A stretch of 64,000 nt of DNA from an uncultured Bacteroidota bacterium (GTDB lineage: Bacteria > Bacteroidota > Bacteroidia > Chitinophagales > Chitinophagaceae), in the NCBI GenBank assembly GCA_903906365.1, contig CAIVKC010000046.1, positions 121,571 through 185,570 on the forward strand. Reading direction: 5' to 3'. A program made the translations under genes and the position numbers. Below, one piece after another: positions 45,191 to 54,445 of this stretch. Below the pieces are notes generated by a model that searched no databases, was not told where the DNA came from, and saw nothing but the letters and a program-made list of their open reading frames with translations. Numbering within the stretch: the first letter of the stretch is position 1; the number at the start of each line of letters is the position of its first letter.

Positions 45191-47581
45191 ATGCACAAAA
45201 CAAATAGACGCCCGCCCTTTTATAAAACAACTGCCTGGCTGATCCTGCTGGCTGCCTGTAGCCTGACCGTTATGGGTCAGGAGGGATCTGCCGACAGCCT
45301 GGCTGTGCAGTTCACCCGTTACCAGACCCAACATGTTCAGCAGGAGATCTATGTGCACACCGATAAGACGGTCTATGTGACCGGTGAAACGATATGGTTC
45401 AAAGTCTATGTAATGGACCATAGCCTGCACCGGCCCTGGGGTCTTGAAAAGCTGGCCTATGCGGAGATCATCTCCCGGGATCAGAAACCCGTCCTGCAGG
45501 CCAAAATAGGGCTTGACTCCGGACATGGTCACGGCTATTTCAACATCCCCCCCGGGCTCAGGACAGGGAACTACACCCTGCGTGCATATACCAGCTGGAT
45601 GAAAAATTTTGACCCCGGTTTTTATTTCGAAGCGCCGCTGACCCTCATCAATACGGTCCAGGCGCCCCCGGCGGCGGAGCAGGCCCCTAAACCAACGAGT
45701 GTGGTGCAGTTCTTTCCGGAGGGTGGAAACCTGGTTAGCGGACTGGCTTCCCGGGTCGCCTTTAAGGTGACCGGGCCCGCAGGGCAGGGATTGCCAGCCG
45801 AAGGCTGGGTAACGGGCAGCGGGGGCGATACGGTCGCCCGGCTGGTTACCAGGCGGTTCGGGATGGGCTCTTTCCAGTTCACCCCCCGGGAAGGATCAAC
45901 CTACCAGGCCTGGCTGAAACTGCCGGACACCCTGCTGCAGGCCACACTGCCGGCTGCCCAACCCCAGGGCTATGTATTGACCCTGCAGGACAGCGGCAAC
46001 GACCACATCAACCTGTCCATCCGGGCTTCCGCGGCAATGACCGACCCAAGGGTCTACCTGTTCATCCATACCCGTCAGGTGATCAAATACGCATGGGCAG
46101 CCCGCCTGCGGGACGGGCAGGCCCTCCTGTCCATTGACAGGAAGTTACTGGGTGATGGAATCTCCCATATCACGGTTTTCAACCAGGACAGGCAGCCGGT
46201 TTGTGAACGGCTGTACTTTAAAAAGCCGGATGGTCTAATGCAGCTTACGGTGAAATCCGATCAGCCGGCCTATGGTACCCGCAAGCCGGTCCGGATCAGC
46301 CTGGAGTCAGGTCCCCGGCCAGGCGGCGCGGACCTCTCCCTATCGGTTTTCCGTACCGATTCCCTGCAGGATATTCCGGAGGAAAACATAGTAACCTACC
46401 TGATGCTGACCGCTGACCTGAAGGGTTATATAGAATCGCCCTCCTTTTACCTGGAGCCGGGGGGCAGCGGGACCGGGGAAGCGGCGGACCTGCTGATGCT
46501 CACCCAGGGATGGAGCCGTTTTCGCTGGGAAGAGGTGAACAACCCGAAAACTCCCTTTTTCAGGTACCTGCCCGAACTGGAAGGGCCCCTGATCTGCGGG
46601 GAAATCAGGCAAAAGGCCACCGGGCGTCCTGCAGGGCAGGTGACAGCCTTCCTTTCGGTGCCCGGCAGGATCTTCGACCTAAGCACGGCCACCAGCAACG
46701 CCTCCGGGGACATCCGCTTTAATACGTATGCCTTTTACGGACGCAGCGAAGTCATTATACAATCTGACAGTAATTATGTAGTAAGTATCAACAACCCCTT
46801 TTCCGAGCGGTTTTCGGGCCGTTACCAGCCGGAATTTTCCCTGTTACGCAAATGGGAGTCGACCCTGGCCGGCCGGTCGCTCAGTGCCCAGGTGGAAAAC
46901 CTGTTCCTGGCGGACAGGAAACACCGACTGATTCCCTACTCAGCGGCCGACACCCTGCAGTTCTATGGTAAGCCCGACCTGCATTATAACCTCGATGACT
47001 ATACGCGGTTTGTGACCATGGAGGAAGTTATGCGGGAATATGTGGGGGATGTGCGGGTGCGTAAGCAGGGTGAGCAGTTCCATTTCCGGGTGCGTAACGG
47101 GCTGTTCAATACCTTTTTTGAAGATGATCCCCTGGTCCTGGTCGACGGGGTGCCGGTGGCAGACATCTCCAGGATCATTGCCTTTGATCCGTTGAAAATA
47201 AAATCGGTGGATGTCATCTCCAGGAAATATTATTCCGGCCCGATGGTCAATGACGGACTGGTCAGTTACCAGACCTATGACGGGGACCTGGCTGGATTCC
47301 AGCTGGACCCCGGGGCCCTTGTGCTGGAATACGAAGGACTGCAGCAGCAAAAGGAATTTTATACCCCCGTGTACCAGACGGCCCAACAGCAGGCCAGCCG
47401 GCTACCCGACCAGCGCAATGTCCTGCATTGGACTCCGGATATAAAGACCGGGCCCGACGGAAAAAGCCATCTTAGTTTTTATACCTCTGATCTGAAGGGG
47501 ACCTATATCGTGCTGGTACAGGGCCTGTCCGCTGACGGGCTGGCCGGCTATGGCCGCCTGAGCTTTACGGTCAGCGATTAA
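45191..47581 (+). CDS. Large exported MG2 (macroglobulin-like) protein with plug-like motif
   Basis: A 796-residue exported protein. A signal peptide (about 12-30, cut near VMGQ) precedes a macroglobulin MG2-like domain at about 48-150 (EIYVHTDKTVYVTGETIWFKV). Further beta-sandwich repeats follow, as in alpha-2-macroglobulin. Near residues 645-690 the stretch DPLVLVDGVPVADISRII and then IKSVDVISRKYY resembles the TonB plug of SusC-like receptors, but no barrel follows. The protein ends with another sandwich (SHLSFYTSDLKGTYIVLVQG). No bait region or thioester motif was seen. It completes the receptor, DUF4249 and MG2 set. ATG 45191 is chosen over the TTG opening of the frame at 45167. Confidence 0.8.
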   Translation: MHKTNRRPPFYKTTAWLILLAACSLTVMGQEGSADSLAVQFTRYQTQHVQQEIYVHTDKTVYVTGETIWFKVYVMDHSLHRPWGLEKLAYAEIISRDQKPVLQAKIGLDSGHGHGYFNIPPGLRTGNYTLRAYTSWMKNFDPGFYFEAPLTLINTVQAPPAAEQAPKPTSVVQFFPEGGNLVSGLASRVAFKVTGPAGQGLPAEGWVTGSGGDTVARLVTRRFGMGSFQFTPREGSTYQAWLKLPDTLLQATLPAAQPQGYVLTLQDSGNDHINLSIRASAAMTDPRVYLFIHTRQVIKYAWAARLRDGQALLSIDRKLLGDGISHITVFNQDRQPVCERLYFKKPDGLMQLTVKSDQPAYGTRKPVRISLESGPRPGGADLSLSVFRTDSLQDIPEENIVTYLMLTADLKGYIESPSFYLEPGGSGTGEAADLLMLTQGWSRFRWEEVNNPKTPFFRYLPELEGPLICGEIRQKATGRPAGQVTAFLSVPGRIFDLSTATSNASGDIRFNTYAFYGRSEVIIQSDSNYVVSINNPFSERFSGRYQPEFSLLRKWESTLAGRSLSAQVENLFLADRKHRLIPYSAADTLQFYGKPDLHYNLDDYTRFVTMEEVMREYVGDVRVRKQGEQFHFRVRNGLFNTFFEDDPLVLVDGVPVADISRIIAFDPLKIKSVDVISRKYYSGPMVNDGLVSYQTYDGDLAGFQLDPGALVLEYEGLQQQKEFYTPVYQTAQQQASRLPDQRNVLHWTPDIKTGPDGKSHLSFYTSDLKGTYIVLVQGLSADGLAGYGRLSFTVSD

Positions 47582-47595
47582 TCAGGCGGGGACCC

Positions 47596-50500
47596 TTATT
47601 TGTCCCTGTACTGGATAATCAGGGCGCTGTCATTGTTGCGCGCCAGCACGAAGGCAGGCCTGCCGGCAATATCAATGGGGCTGATGTGGCGAACCTGGCC
47701 TTTGATTGTCAGGCCATTGACCGACTCGGCCGAAAAACGGCCCCTGCCCTGGTTAACCAGGACGGTTCCATAATCGGCATCATATCGTCCCATCTGGATA
47801 TTGTTCTCATAGTAATTTCCCACCAGCAGTATATCTGGCAGAGAATCACGGTTGGCATTGACCACCACCGCGTCCCTGAAGGGGCTCAGCTGGGCCTCCC
47901 AGGGCAGTGCCTGCAGGGTGAATTCCATATTGCCTTTGTTCATCAGAACCGCATTGGAAAAATAATTGGCCGTCAGCAGCTCGGCGCTGGCCAGTTTGGA
48001 AGAAGAAAAAAGGTCCGCCAGGGAGGCCTTCGCAAAATCTTCCGCATACAAAAATCGCTTCTTCATTCCCGGCATCTGTTTTTCCAGTTCGTCCTTTCCA
48101 GCAAAGGGAATTTCCTTTCCCATGAGGTAATAGGTGAGTATCTGTTCTTTTTTTCCGTTGCCGTCAAAATCATAGTAATACATCCTGACCGGCTCCTGCT
48201 CGGAGGCCTTGAGCCGGCTGTTCAAACCCAGGTTTCCGGCCACCAGGTCGATGCGGCCGTCGCCGTCCAGGTCCACGGGAAGGATGAAATTCCACCATCC
48301 CTTCCTGTCTGTCAGAACCCGGGTGGTAAAGGCCCCGCCTTTATTGAGAAAGGCCAGAATGCCCCCCCATTCCAGGCAGACAACCAGGTCCTTTCGGCCA
48401 TCGCCGTCCATGTCGGCCCAGACGGCCTTGGTCACAAATCCCACATGGGATAAATCGCTGCTGTATTGCTGGGTCACATCTGTAAAATGTCCCTTACCAT
48501 CCCCCTGCAGCAGGTAGCTCCTGGGGATCTGGCCGTAATTATAGGGAACAGACCTGCCGCCGATAAACAGGTCAGCATAGCCATCCCCGTTAAAATCACA
48601 GGGCACCACACAGGAAGCATTGACGAACACACTGTCAAAGGCATGCGTGTTTTTATGAAAATGGCCCCTGCCGTCATTGAGGTACACCCGGGGGGTCAGG
48701 TTGGAGTCCGCGCCGAAGTATTCGTTGCCGCCGCTGGCCACTACCAGGTCCGGGCTGCCGTCCCGGTTCAGGTCGACCAGGCAGGCATCCACATCCTCGG
48801 TGGTAGAATCACGGTCCAGGTCGGGCTGGGGAAGGCGCGTAAATCTGCCCATCTTGTCCTGCAGGAGGACAACCCCCTTTTTCCATTTGGAGGCTCCGAG
48901 GTATATATCCGGCAATCCGTCCTGGTTCATGTCCCCCACGGCCAGGGCCGGCCCTTCGGTGGAGAGCATATGGGGGATCAGCGGTTCGCGGTCAAATTCG
49001 TGAAAATCATTTTCCTCATGTTTATAGTTCAGTCCGGTCCGGGAGGTGATGTCGGCCATCGGTCGGGTCGGGTTTTTCCGGTAGTCGGTGATCTTTGTAT
49101 AATCGAAGCGCGGCAGATGCTCCCGGTAACTGACCGTCATAAAGGGGGTATCCTTACTGAGCCGAAGGGGTTCATAGCTGTTGTCAGGCCAGATCAGGAA
49201 AGCCGAATCAATCCGGGTCCTGTCCAATCCGATATGAACGGGCGTCTCCGAAGAAGACAGAAAGCCCCGGACCGGGTACTTTTCATAGGTCCGGATGCCT
49301 CCGTTGGCAAAGAGGACTATTTTGGCACCCAGCGCGTTGATGTTTTTGGCCGGGCCCCTGAGGCGAAGCTCCACGAAAGCCTGTTGCTTTTTGTTGTTGC
49401 TTTTATTTTCATACAGCAGGGCGGGCTCATCGATATTGTTCACCAGCACGTCCAGGTCTCCGTCATTGTCAAAATCCGCATATACGGCGCCGTTTGAAAA
49501 AGTGCGCCTGTCATGGAGTATCCTGCCGTCGAGATCCTTAAAACCCATATCCCCTTCATTGTGGAAAAACTTGTTGGGTATCTTGATCTGCGGAAACTTA
49601 TCGATCAGGTCCAGGTCTTTTTGGTCCAGGCTCTCCTGCCGCATTTTTTCCTGCAGCTCCTGGTTGGAGACAAAATTGATATAGTCGATGTCATTGAGTC
49701 TTTTGGGGATTCCGTTGGAAATGAACAGGTCTTTGAGTCCGTCATTGTCGAAATCAAACCACAGGGGGCACCAGGACCAGTCGGTGGCGTACACCCCCGC
49801 ATAAAGGCCTATTTCGCTGAACATGCCGTTGCGCCGGTTCAGCTGCAGGTTGTTGCGTGTATATTGGTAATTATAGCCATAGCCGATTTTGAGGTTGAAT
49901 ATATCATAGGTATCCTCCCCTTCGGATCGTTTCAGGATATAGGGGTCGTAAGGCAGCATATCGACGGTCATCACCTCGGGGTACGCGTCGTTGTTGACAT
50001 CGGCCACATCCACCCCCATGGAAAACTGGCTGGTGTGCATCATCCGGTCCTGCAGCTGGTCTGCAAAACTGCCATTGTGCTGGTTGATGTAGAGATAATC
50101 ATTTTCGTGGAAGTCATTGCCGATGTAGAGATCGGGATAGCCATCCAGGTTGATATCCGAAACGGCAATCCCCAGCCCGTATCCGATTACAGAGGAATGG
50201 ATGCCGGAGGACTTGGTCACATCGGTGAATTTGCCGCCCCCTTCATTGCGGTAGAGATGATCCCCGGAGAGGGGATTATAGGTTTCCAGCTTCTGGTTAC
50301 GGGGGCCGAAGGTGCCGTTCTGGTGAATGGAATGGTTCAGCAGGTACATGTCCAGGTCCCCGTCCATATCATAATCAAAGAAAACGGCCTGTGTGCTGAA
50401 ACCCGAAAAATCAAGCCCGTACTCTTTGGCCTCGTCCTTATAAAAGGGGACTCCCTGGGCATCGATTCCCTGGCAGATGAGCAACTGGTTATGGCTGTGC

Positions 50501-50958
50501 AGGGTCTCATGGTTGCCCACCCGGCAGATATAGAGGTCAAGCAGTCCGTCGTTGTTGATGTCGATGACGGATACACCGGTTGACCAGCCGCCGTCTTCAG
50601 GGATCCTGGCCTGGGCGGTTACATCTTTAAAACGAAGGCCTCCCTGGTTGAGGTACAATTTATTTTCTCCCTGGTTGGCGGCAAAGAACAAATCGATTTT
50701 CCCGTCATTGTTGAAGTCCCCGGCCCCCACGCCGCCGCCATTATAGTAATACATGTATTTGAATACGTTGAACTGCTGGGTGGGCGTCAGTTTATTGGAA
50801 AAATCCAGCCCGGTCTGCTGGTTATCCAGGACCTCAAAGAGGGCATCCTGCGGTGGCTGCGAGGCCGGGGTATGGCAGGAAGACACCGAAAACAGGGTGC
50901 AGCAGATCGCTGCCACCATGGTCAGGCCCTTCCGAAAATATTTCACTGATAAAAACAT
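47596..50958 (-). CDS. Large FG-GAP/VCBS repeat lipoprotein with central ASPIC/UnbV domain (paralogue 2)
   Basis: A 1120-residue lipoprotein of the same layout as the other two. From ATG 50958 the lipobox is SVSSC (Cys28); the frame is open further upstream but that part overlaps the end of paralogue 3. The N-terminal half has seven DxDxDG-type calcium loops, one weakened (DVNNDAYPE). The helical insert is IPKRLNDIDYINF and the ASPIC/UnbV region lies at about 540-610 (NALGAKIVLFANG). Six loops follow, the last degenerate (NANRDSLPD). It is 67 bp downstream of paralogue 3 on the same strand and probably co-transcribed with it. Its stop faces the MG2-type gene across 14 bp. Confidence 0.87.
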   Translation of the reverse strand: MFLSVKYFRKGLTMVAAICCTLFSVSSCHTPASQPPQDALFEVLDNQQTGLDFSNKLTPTQQFNVFKYMYYYNGGGVGAGDFNNDGKIDLFFAANQGENKLYLNQGGLRFKDVTAQARIPEDGGWSTGVSVIDINNDGLLDLYICRVGNHETLHSHNQLLICQGIDAQGVPFYKDEAKEYGLDFSGFSTQAVFFDYDMDGDLDMYLLNHSIHQNGTFGPRNQKLETYNPLSGDHLYRNEGGGKFTDVTKSSGIHSSVIGYGLGIAVSDINLDGYPDLYIGNDFHENDYLYINQHNGSFADQLQDRMMHTSQFSMGVDVADVNNDAYPEVMTVDMLPYDPYILKRSEGEDTYDIFNLKIGYGYNYQYTRNNLQLNRRNGMFSEIGLYAGVYATDWSWCPLWFDFDNDGLKDLFISNGIPKRLNDIDYINFVSNQELQEKMRQESLDQKDLDLIDKFPQIKIPNKFFHNEGDMGFKDLDGRILHDRRTFSNGAVYADFDNDGDLDVLVNNIDEPALLYENKSNNKKQQAFVELRLRGPAKNINALGAKIVLFANGGIRTYEKYPVRGFLSSSETPVHIGLDRTRIDSAFLIWPDNSYEPLRLSKDTPFMTVSYREHLPRFDYTKITDYRKNPTRPMADITSRTGLNYKHEENDFHEFDREPLIPHMLSTEGPALAVGDMNQDGLPDIYLGASKWKKGVVLLQDKMGRFTRLPQPDLDRDSTTEDVDACLVDLNRDGSPDLVVASGGNEYFGADSNLTPRVYLNDGRGHFHKNTHAFDSVFVNASCVVPCDFNGDGYADLFIGGRSVPYNYGQIPRSYLLQGDGKGHFTDVTQQYSSDLSHVGFVTKAVWADMDGDGRKDLVVCLEWGGILAFLNKGGAFTTRVLTDRKGWWNFILPVDLDGDGRIDLVAGNLGLNSRLKASEQEPVRMYYYDFDGNGKKEQILTYYLMGKEIPFAGKDELEKQMPGMKKRFLYAEDFAKASLADLFSSSKLASAELLTANYFSNAVLMNKGNMEFTLQALPWEAQLSPFRDAVVVNANRDSLPDILLVGNYYENNIQMGRYDADYGTVLVNQGRGRFSAESVNGLTIKGQVRHISPIDIAGRPAFVLARNNDSALIIQYRDK

Positions 50959-51025
50959 GATTTGATGGCTATGAAATGAAACAAATGTACTGGCAATGCC
51001 CTGATTATCGGCGGGCTGCCCCTTA

Positions 51026-54000
51026 CTATTTATGCGCCCTGTCCTGCACTTCATAGAGGACGGGGTAATCATCGTTTCTTAAAAAAAGCAGGCAACGGCG
51101 GCCCTTTGAGCGGATCTGAACCAGGTCGCGTACCTGCCCGGCAAGCTGCAGGCCCGATTTACCGGCAGGCAGGGGGCTGAAGCCCCCCTTCCCGTCTCCG
51201 ATCAGCACATGCCCGAAACTGGCGTCGAGCCGACCGAACTGGGGCAGGAACCCGAATTCGTTTCCGCCCAGCACCAGGTCGGGATGACCATCCTGGTCCA
51301 GGTCCAGGCTGTTTATTGCCTGTACATTTGAAAACTGCACGGCCTGCGGCAGGTTTTGCAAGCGGAATGTACCCGCCCCCTCATTAAAGGCAATGACTGA
51401 AGCTGGGTAGTTGAAGGTTTTTACCTGGCTGGATTGAATGAGTTGGGAGGGGAAGAGTTCCTGGATGCTTTTTTTGGCAAAGGCCCCATGCTTGAGGTTC
51501 TGCTTTTTGAGCGTGGGGATCTGTTCTTCCAAATCATGTTTTAGGAAAACAGGCATATCCCTGCCCTCCACGGTGCGGGTCATGATATTATCCACGGTTC
51601 CGTTCTGGTCAAAGTCGTTGATCCATAACCGGACGGGATTGGCGGCATCGGGTCTGAGGTAGAAATTTTCGCCGATATTGCCCAGCACCAGGTCCAGCCT
51701 GCCGTCCCCATTGAGATCAACCGCCGAAACCGACTGCCACCAGCCATACAGCTGCCCGAGGTTGGTCTTGACCTCCTCGAAATGGTCTTTGCGGAAAGAA
51801 AAGACGCGGGGTGCCATCCATTCCCCGGCTATCACCAGTTCCGCGGCACTGTCGCCGGTGACATCGGCCCAGACCGCTGAGGTGACCATCCCGATCCGGG
51901 CGATGTCCGGGTTTTTAGAGGCCGCCATATCGGTAAAATGTCCCTTTCCGTCATTGACGAACAGGTAAGAGACCGGGGAGGATCCGTATTCGCGGGGCAC
52001 ACTCCTGCCGCCTATAAACAGGTCGGGATATCCGTCATGGTTAAAGTCGCAGGCAATGGCTACGGCGGTGTTGACACCAAAATTACTGGGAGGAAAAGCC
52101 GAGCCGTCCAGGGTGAAGTGGCCCTTTCCGTTATTTTTGAACAAGCGCAGCTGCATCTGGCGGCTGTAGGGGGGGTGGTTGTTACCGCCCGGCCCGATCA
52201 GCAGGTCCAGGTCCCCGTCGGAATCGGCGTCAAAAAACAGGACTGCCTCATCTTCGAAATCGGCGAACTGCGCAAAAGCAGGTTCGTCCATTTTCAGGAA
52301 GCTCCCCTCCCTGGTCTGCAAATACAGCTGGCCCGGGTGGGCGGAAGTGCCTCCGATGTATACATCATCGAGCCCGTCCCCGTTGACATCGCCCACCGCC
52401 GCCTTGGGACCTTCCCGGGAAAGCATTTTAGGCAGGTTGCGCTCGTAATAAAAATCAATATTATCGTCTTCGGTGTGCTTGTCAAAACTGGCAGCCCTGC
52501 GGTGCAGCAGGAAGGCCGAAGAATCCGGTAAAGCCAACGCAGGGACCGGCTGGGCTTTCTCCGGCTGGCTGATCAAATGCACGGTGTCCAGGGCCGGGTG
52601 GTCAAAACGGCTGAATGTATGGTCTGGCCAGGTGATGACCATGGAATCCACCGCGGTGAGGGCGCCCAGCCCGATGAGCTGCTTATAATCGACCGATGAC
52701 TGGAAACCCCGGCTTGGAAAGAGTTCACGGTAAAAGACCTGTTTATCCTTATACACCTTGATTTTGGCGCCGATGGCAAAACTGTTTTGCCCCCTTCCTT
52801 TCAGTATGACACCGATATAATGATTATGGTTGAGCTCGCGGGCATTGTTTCGGTAGATGAAGGCGGGCCCGTTTTCGTTATTAATCACCAGGTCCAAATC
52901 CCCGTCATTGTCCAGGTCACCGTAGGCAGCGCCATTGGCAAAGGAAGCCTGGGTAAAGCCCCAGGATATACCCCGGTCATCGAACTGCAGGTTGCCCTGG
53001 TTGTGAAAGGCTTTATGCAGCATGGGGTTTACCGGGATCTTCTTTAAAATCTCCTCCACCTGGTCCTTTTTACCGGTGAGTACCATATTCCGGATGATGT
53101 CGTTGGCAAAGAAATCCATGAAATCCAGGTCGGTCACATCCTTATTTACCCCGTTGCAAACATAGATGTCAGAGAACCCGTCATTATCCATGTCAAACAT
53201 CAGGGCGCCCCAGCTCCAGTCGGTGGCCGACACCCCGCTGTAATTGGCGATGTCCAGGAATTTGCCGCTGCCGTTGTTGAGCTGCAGGCAGTTTTTCATG
53301 TATTGGTGATAAAAACCGGCCTTCACTTTGGCATTGTAGAGGTCTATGTTGTCAAAGGCGCCCAGGGTCTTAAGCCTGTAGTCGTCCCCCGGCAGCATAT
53401 CGGTAGTGAAGATCTCCGGGTAACCATCGTTATTGATATCAGCCAGGTCAGCCCCCATGGAGGAAAAACTGGTATGCCCGAACCAGTCTTCGAGCTCATC
53501 CTTAAAAGTGCCGTTGCCCTGATTGATGTAGAGATAATCCCTTTCATAGGAGTCGTTGGAAACAAAAACATCCGGGTATCCATCCCCGTTGATATCTCCT
53601 ATGGTGACCCCGAGCCCGAAACTGATCAGGCTGCCATGAATGCCCGCCTCCCGGGTGACTTCCGTAAAATGGCCGTTGTCGTTGCGAAACAGGTGATCGC
53701 CGCCGCCTTTGAGAAAAGGGGCCACCGGCCACTGGGCATCGGGCAGGTCCCGGCGGTTGGAGTTGTTGAGGGTATTAACGGGAATGGGACTGTTGTTGAT
53801 CATAAAACAATCCAGGTCGCCGTCATTGTCATAGTCAAAAAAGGACACCTGGGTGGTATAGGCTGATATATCCAGTCCGTATTGGGCGGCCGACTCGGTA
53901 AAAGTCAGGTCGTGGTTATTGATATAGAGTTTGTTTTTGCGGTGGCCGGTGCTCATGTGGCCGGAGTTGCAAATATAGATATCCAGCCAGCCGTCGTTGT

Positions 54001-54367
54001 TGATATCCACCAACACGACTCCCGTGCTCCACATGCTGTCCTGGGACATGCCTGAACGGGCTGTAATATCCTCGAATTGAAAATGGCCCCGGTTGAGGTA
54101 GAGTTTGTTGGTCCCCATATTGGAGGTAAACAGTACGTCGGCCAGGCCGTCGTTGTTCAGGTCCCCAATGGCCACCCCGCCGCCGTTGTAGAAGTTGCGG
54201 AACAAAAAACTGTTCTCCAGCCTGCCATCGACCACTTTATTGTTGAAGTCTATACCGGAATTCTCCACCCGTTCGAACAGTGTTTTCTCATGGGGGCCAT
54301 TACAGCCTCCGGAGATCAGCAGTGAGCAGCAAAAAAAGCAGGCGGCAAGGAATTGAAATCGTTTCAT
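51026..54367 (-). CDS. Large FG-GAP/VCBS repeat lipoprotein with central ASPIC/UnbV domain (paralogue 3)
   Basis: A 1113-residue lipoprotein; the lipobox is LISGGC with Cys22. Seven calcium loops (DLNNDGLAD through DLDNDGDLD), the helical insert NKDVTDLDFMDFF, and an ASPIC/UnbV domain at about 525-600 (FAIGAKIKVYKDKQ, MVITWPDHTF) precede six further loops, of which DVTGDSAAE is degenerate. It starts 78 bp after the susD stop. The 19 bp between the intervening stem-loop and its ATG leave no room for a full promoter, so it probably depends on read-through from susCD. This links it to SusCD as an accessory surface lipoprotein; a ligand-binding role is inferred. Confidence 0.88.
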   Translation of the reverse strand: MKRFQFLAACFFCCSLLISGGCNGPHEKTLFERVENSGIDFNNKVVDGRLENSFLFRNFYNGGGVAIGDLNNDGLADVLFTSNMGTNKLYLNRGHFQFEDITARSGMSQDSMWSTGVVLVDINNDGWLDIYICNSGHMSTGHRKNKLYINNHDLTFTESAAQYGLDISAYTTQVSFFDYDNDGDLDCFMINNSPIPVNTLNNSNRRDLPDAQWPVAPFLKGGGDHLFRNDNGHFTEVTREAGIHGSLISFGLGVTIGDINGDGYPDVFVSNDSYERDYLYINQGNGTFKDELEDWFGHTSFSSMGADLADINNDGYPEIFTTDMLPGDDYRLKTLGAFDNIDLYNAKVKAGFYHQYMKNCLQLNNGSGKFLDIANYSGVSATDWSWGALMFDMDNDGFSDIYVCNGVNKDVTDLDFMDFFANDIIRNMVLTGKKDQVEEILKKIPVNPMLHKAFHNQGNLQFDDRGISWGFTQASFANGAAYGDLDNDGDLDLVINNENGPAFIYRNNARELNHNHYIGVILKGRGQNSFAIGAKIKVYKDKQVFYRELFPSRGFQSSVDYKQLIGLGALTAVDSMVITWPDHTFSRFDHPALDTVHLISQPEKAQPVPALALPDSSAFLLHRRAASFDKHTEDDNIDFYYERNLPKMLSREGPKAAVGDVNGDGLDDVYIGGTSAHPGQLYLQTREGSFLKMDEPAFAQFADFEDEAVLFFDADSDGDLDLLIGPGGNNHPPYSRQMQLRLFKNNGKGHFTLDGSAFPPSNFGVNTAVAIACDFNHDGYPDLFIGGRSVPREYGSSPVSYLFVNDGKGHFTDMAASKNPDIARIGMVTSAVWADVTGDSAAELVIAGEWMAPRVFSFRKDHFEEVKTNLGQLYGWWQSVSAVDLNGDGRLDLVLGNIGENFYLRPDAANPVRLWINDFDQNGTVDNIMTRTVEGRDMPVFLKHDLEEQIPTLKKQNLKHGAFAKKSIQELFPSQLIQSSQVKTFNYPASVIAFNEGAGTFRLQNLPQAVQFSNVQAINSLDLDQDGHPDLVLGGNEFGFLPQFGRLDASFGHVLIGDGKGGFSPLPAGKSGLQLAGQVRDLVQIRSKGRRCLLFLRNDDYPVLYEVQDRAHK

Positions 54368-54381
54368 GACAGGGTTCTGCT

Positions 54382-54416
54382 AAAAAGCGAAAGGTCATTT
54401 TTCAATGACCTTTCGC
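54382..54416 (-). terminator. Strong stem-loop between susD and the repeat lipoprotein genes
   Basis: GCGAAAGGTCATT (54387-54399) and its exact complement (54404-54416) form a 13-bp stem with a 4-nt loop. The minus strand continues with five T residues. It may terminate most susCD transcripts or protect their 3' ends while letting some read-through reach paralogue 3. Confidence 0.75.
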
Positions 54417-54445
54417 AATATATTCCATTTATTAAAAAGGATTTG

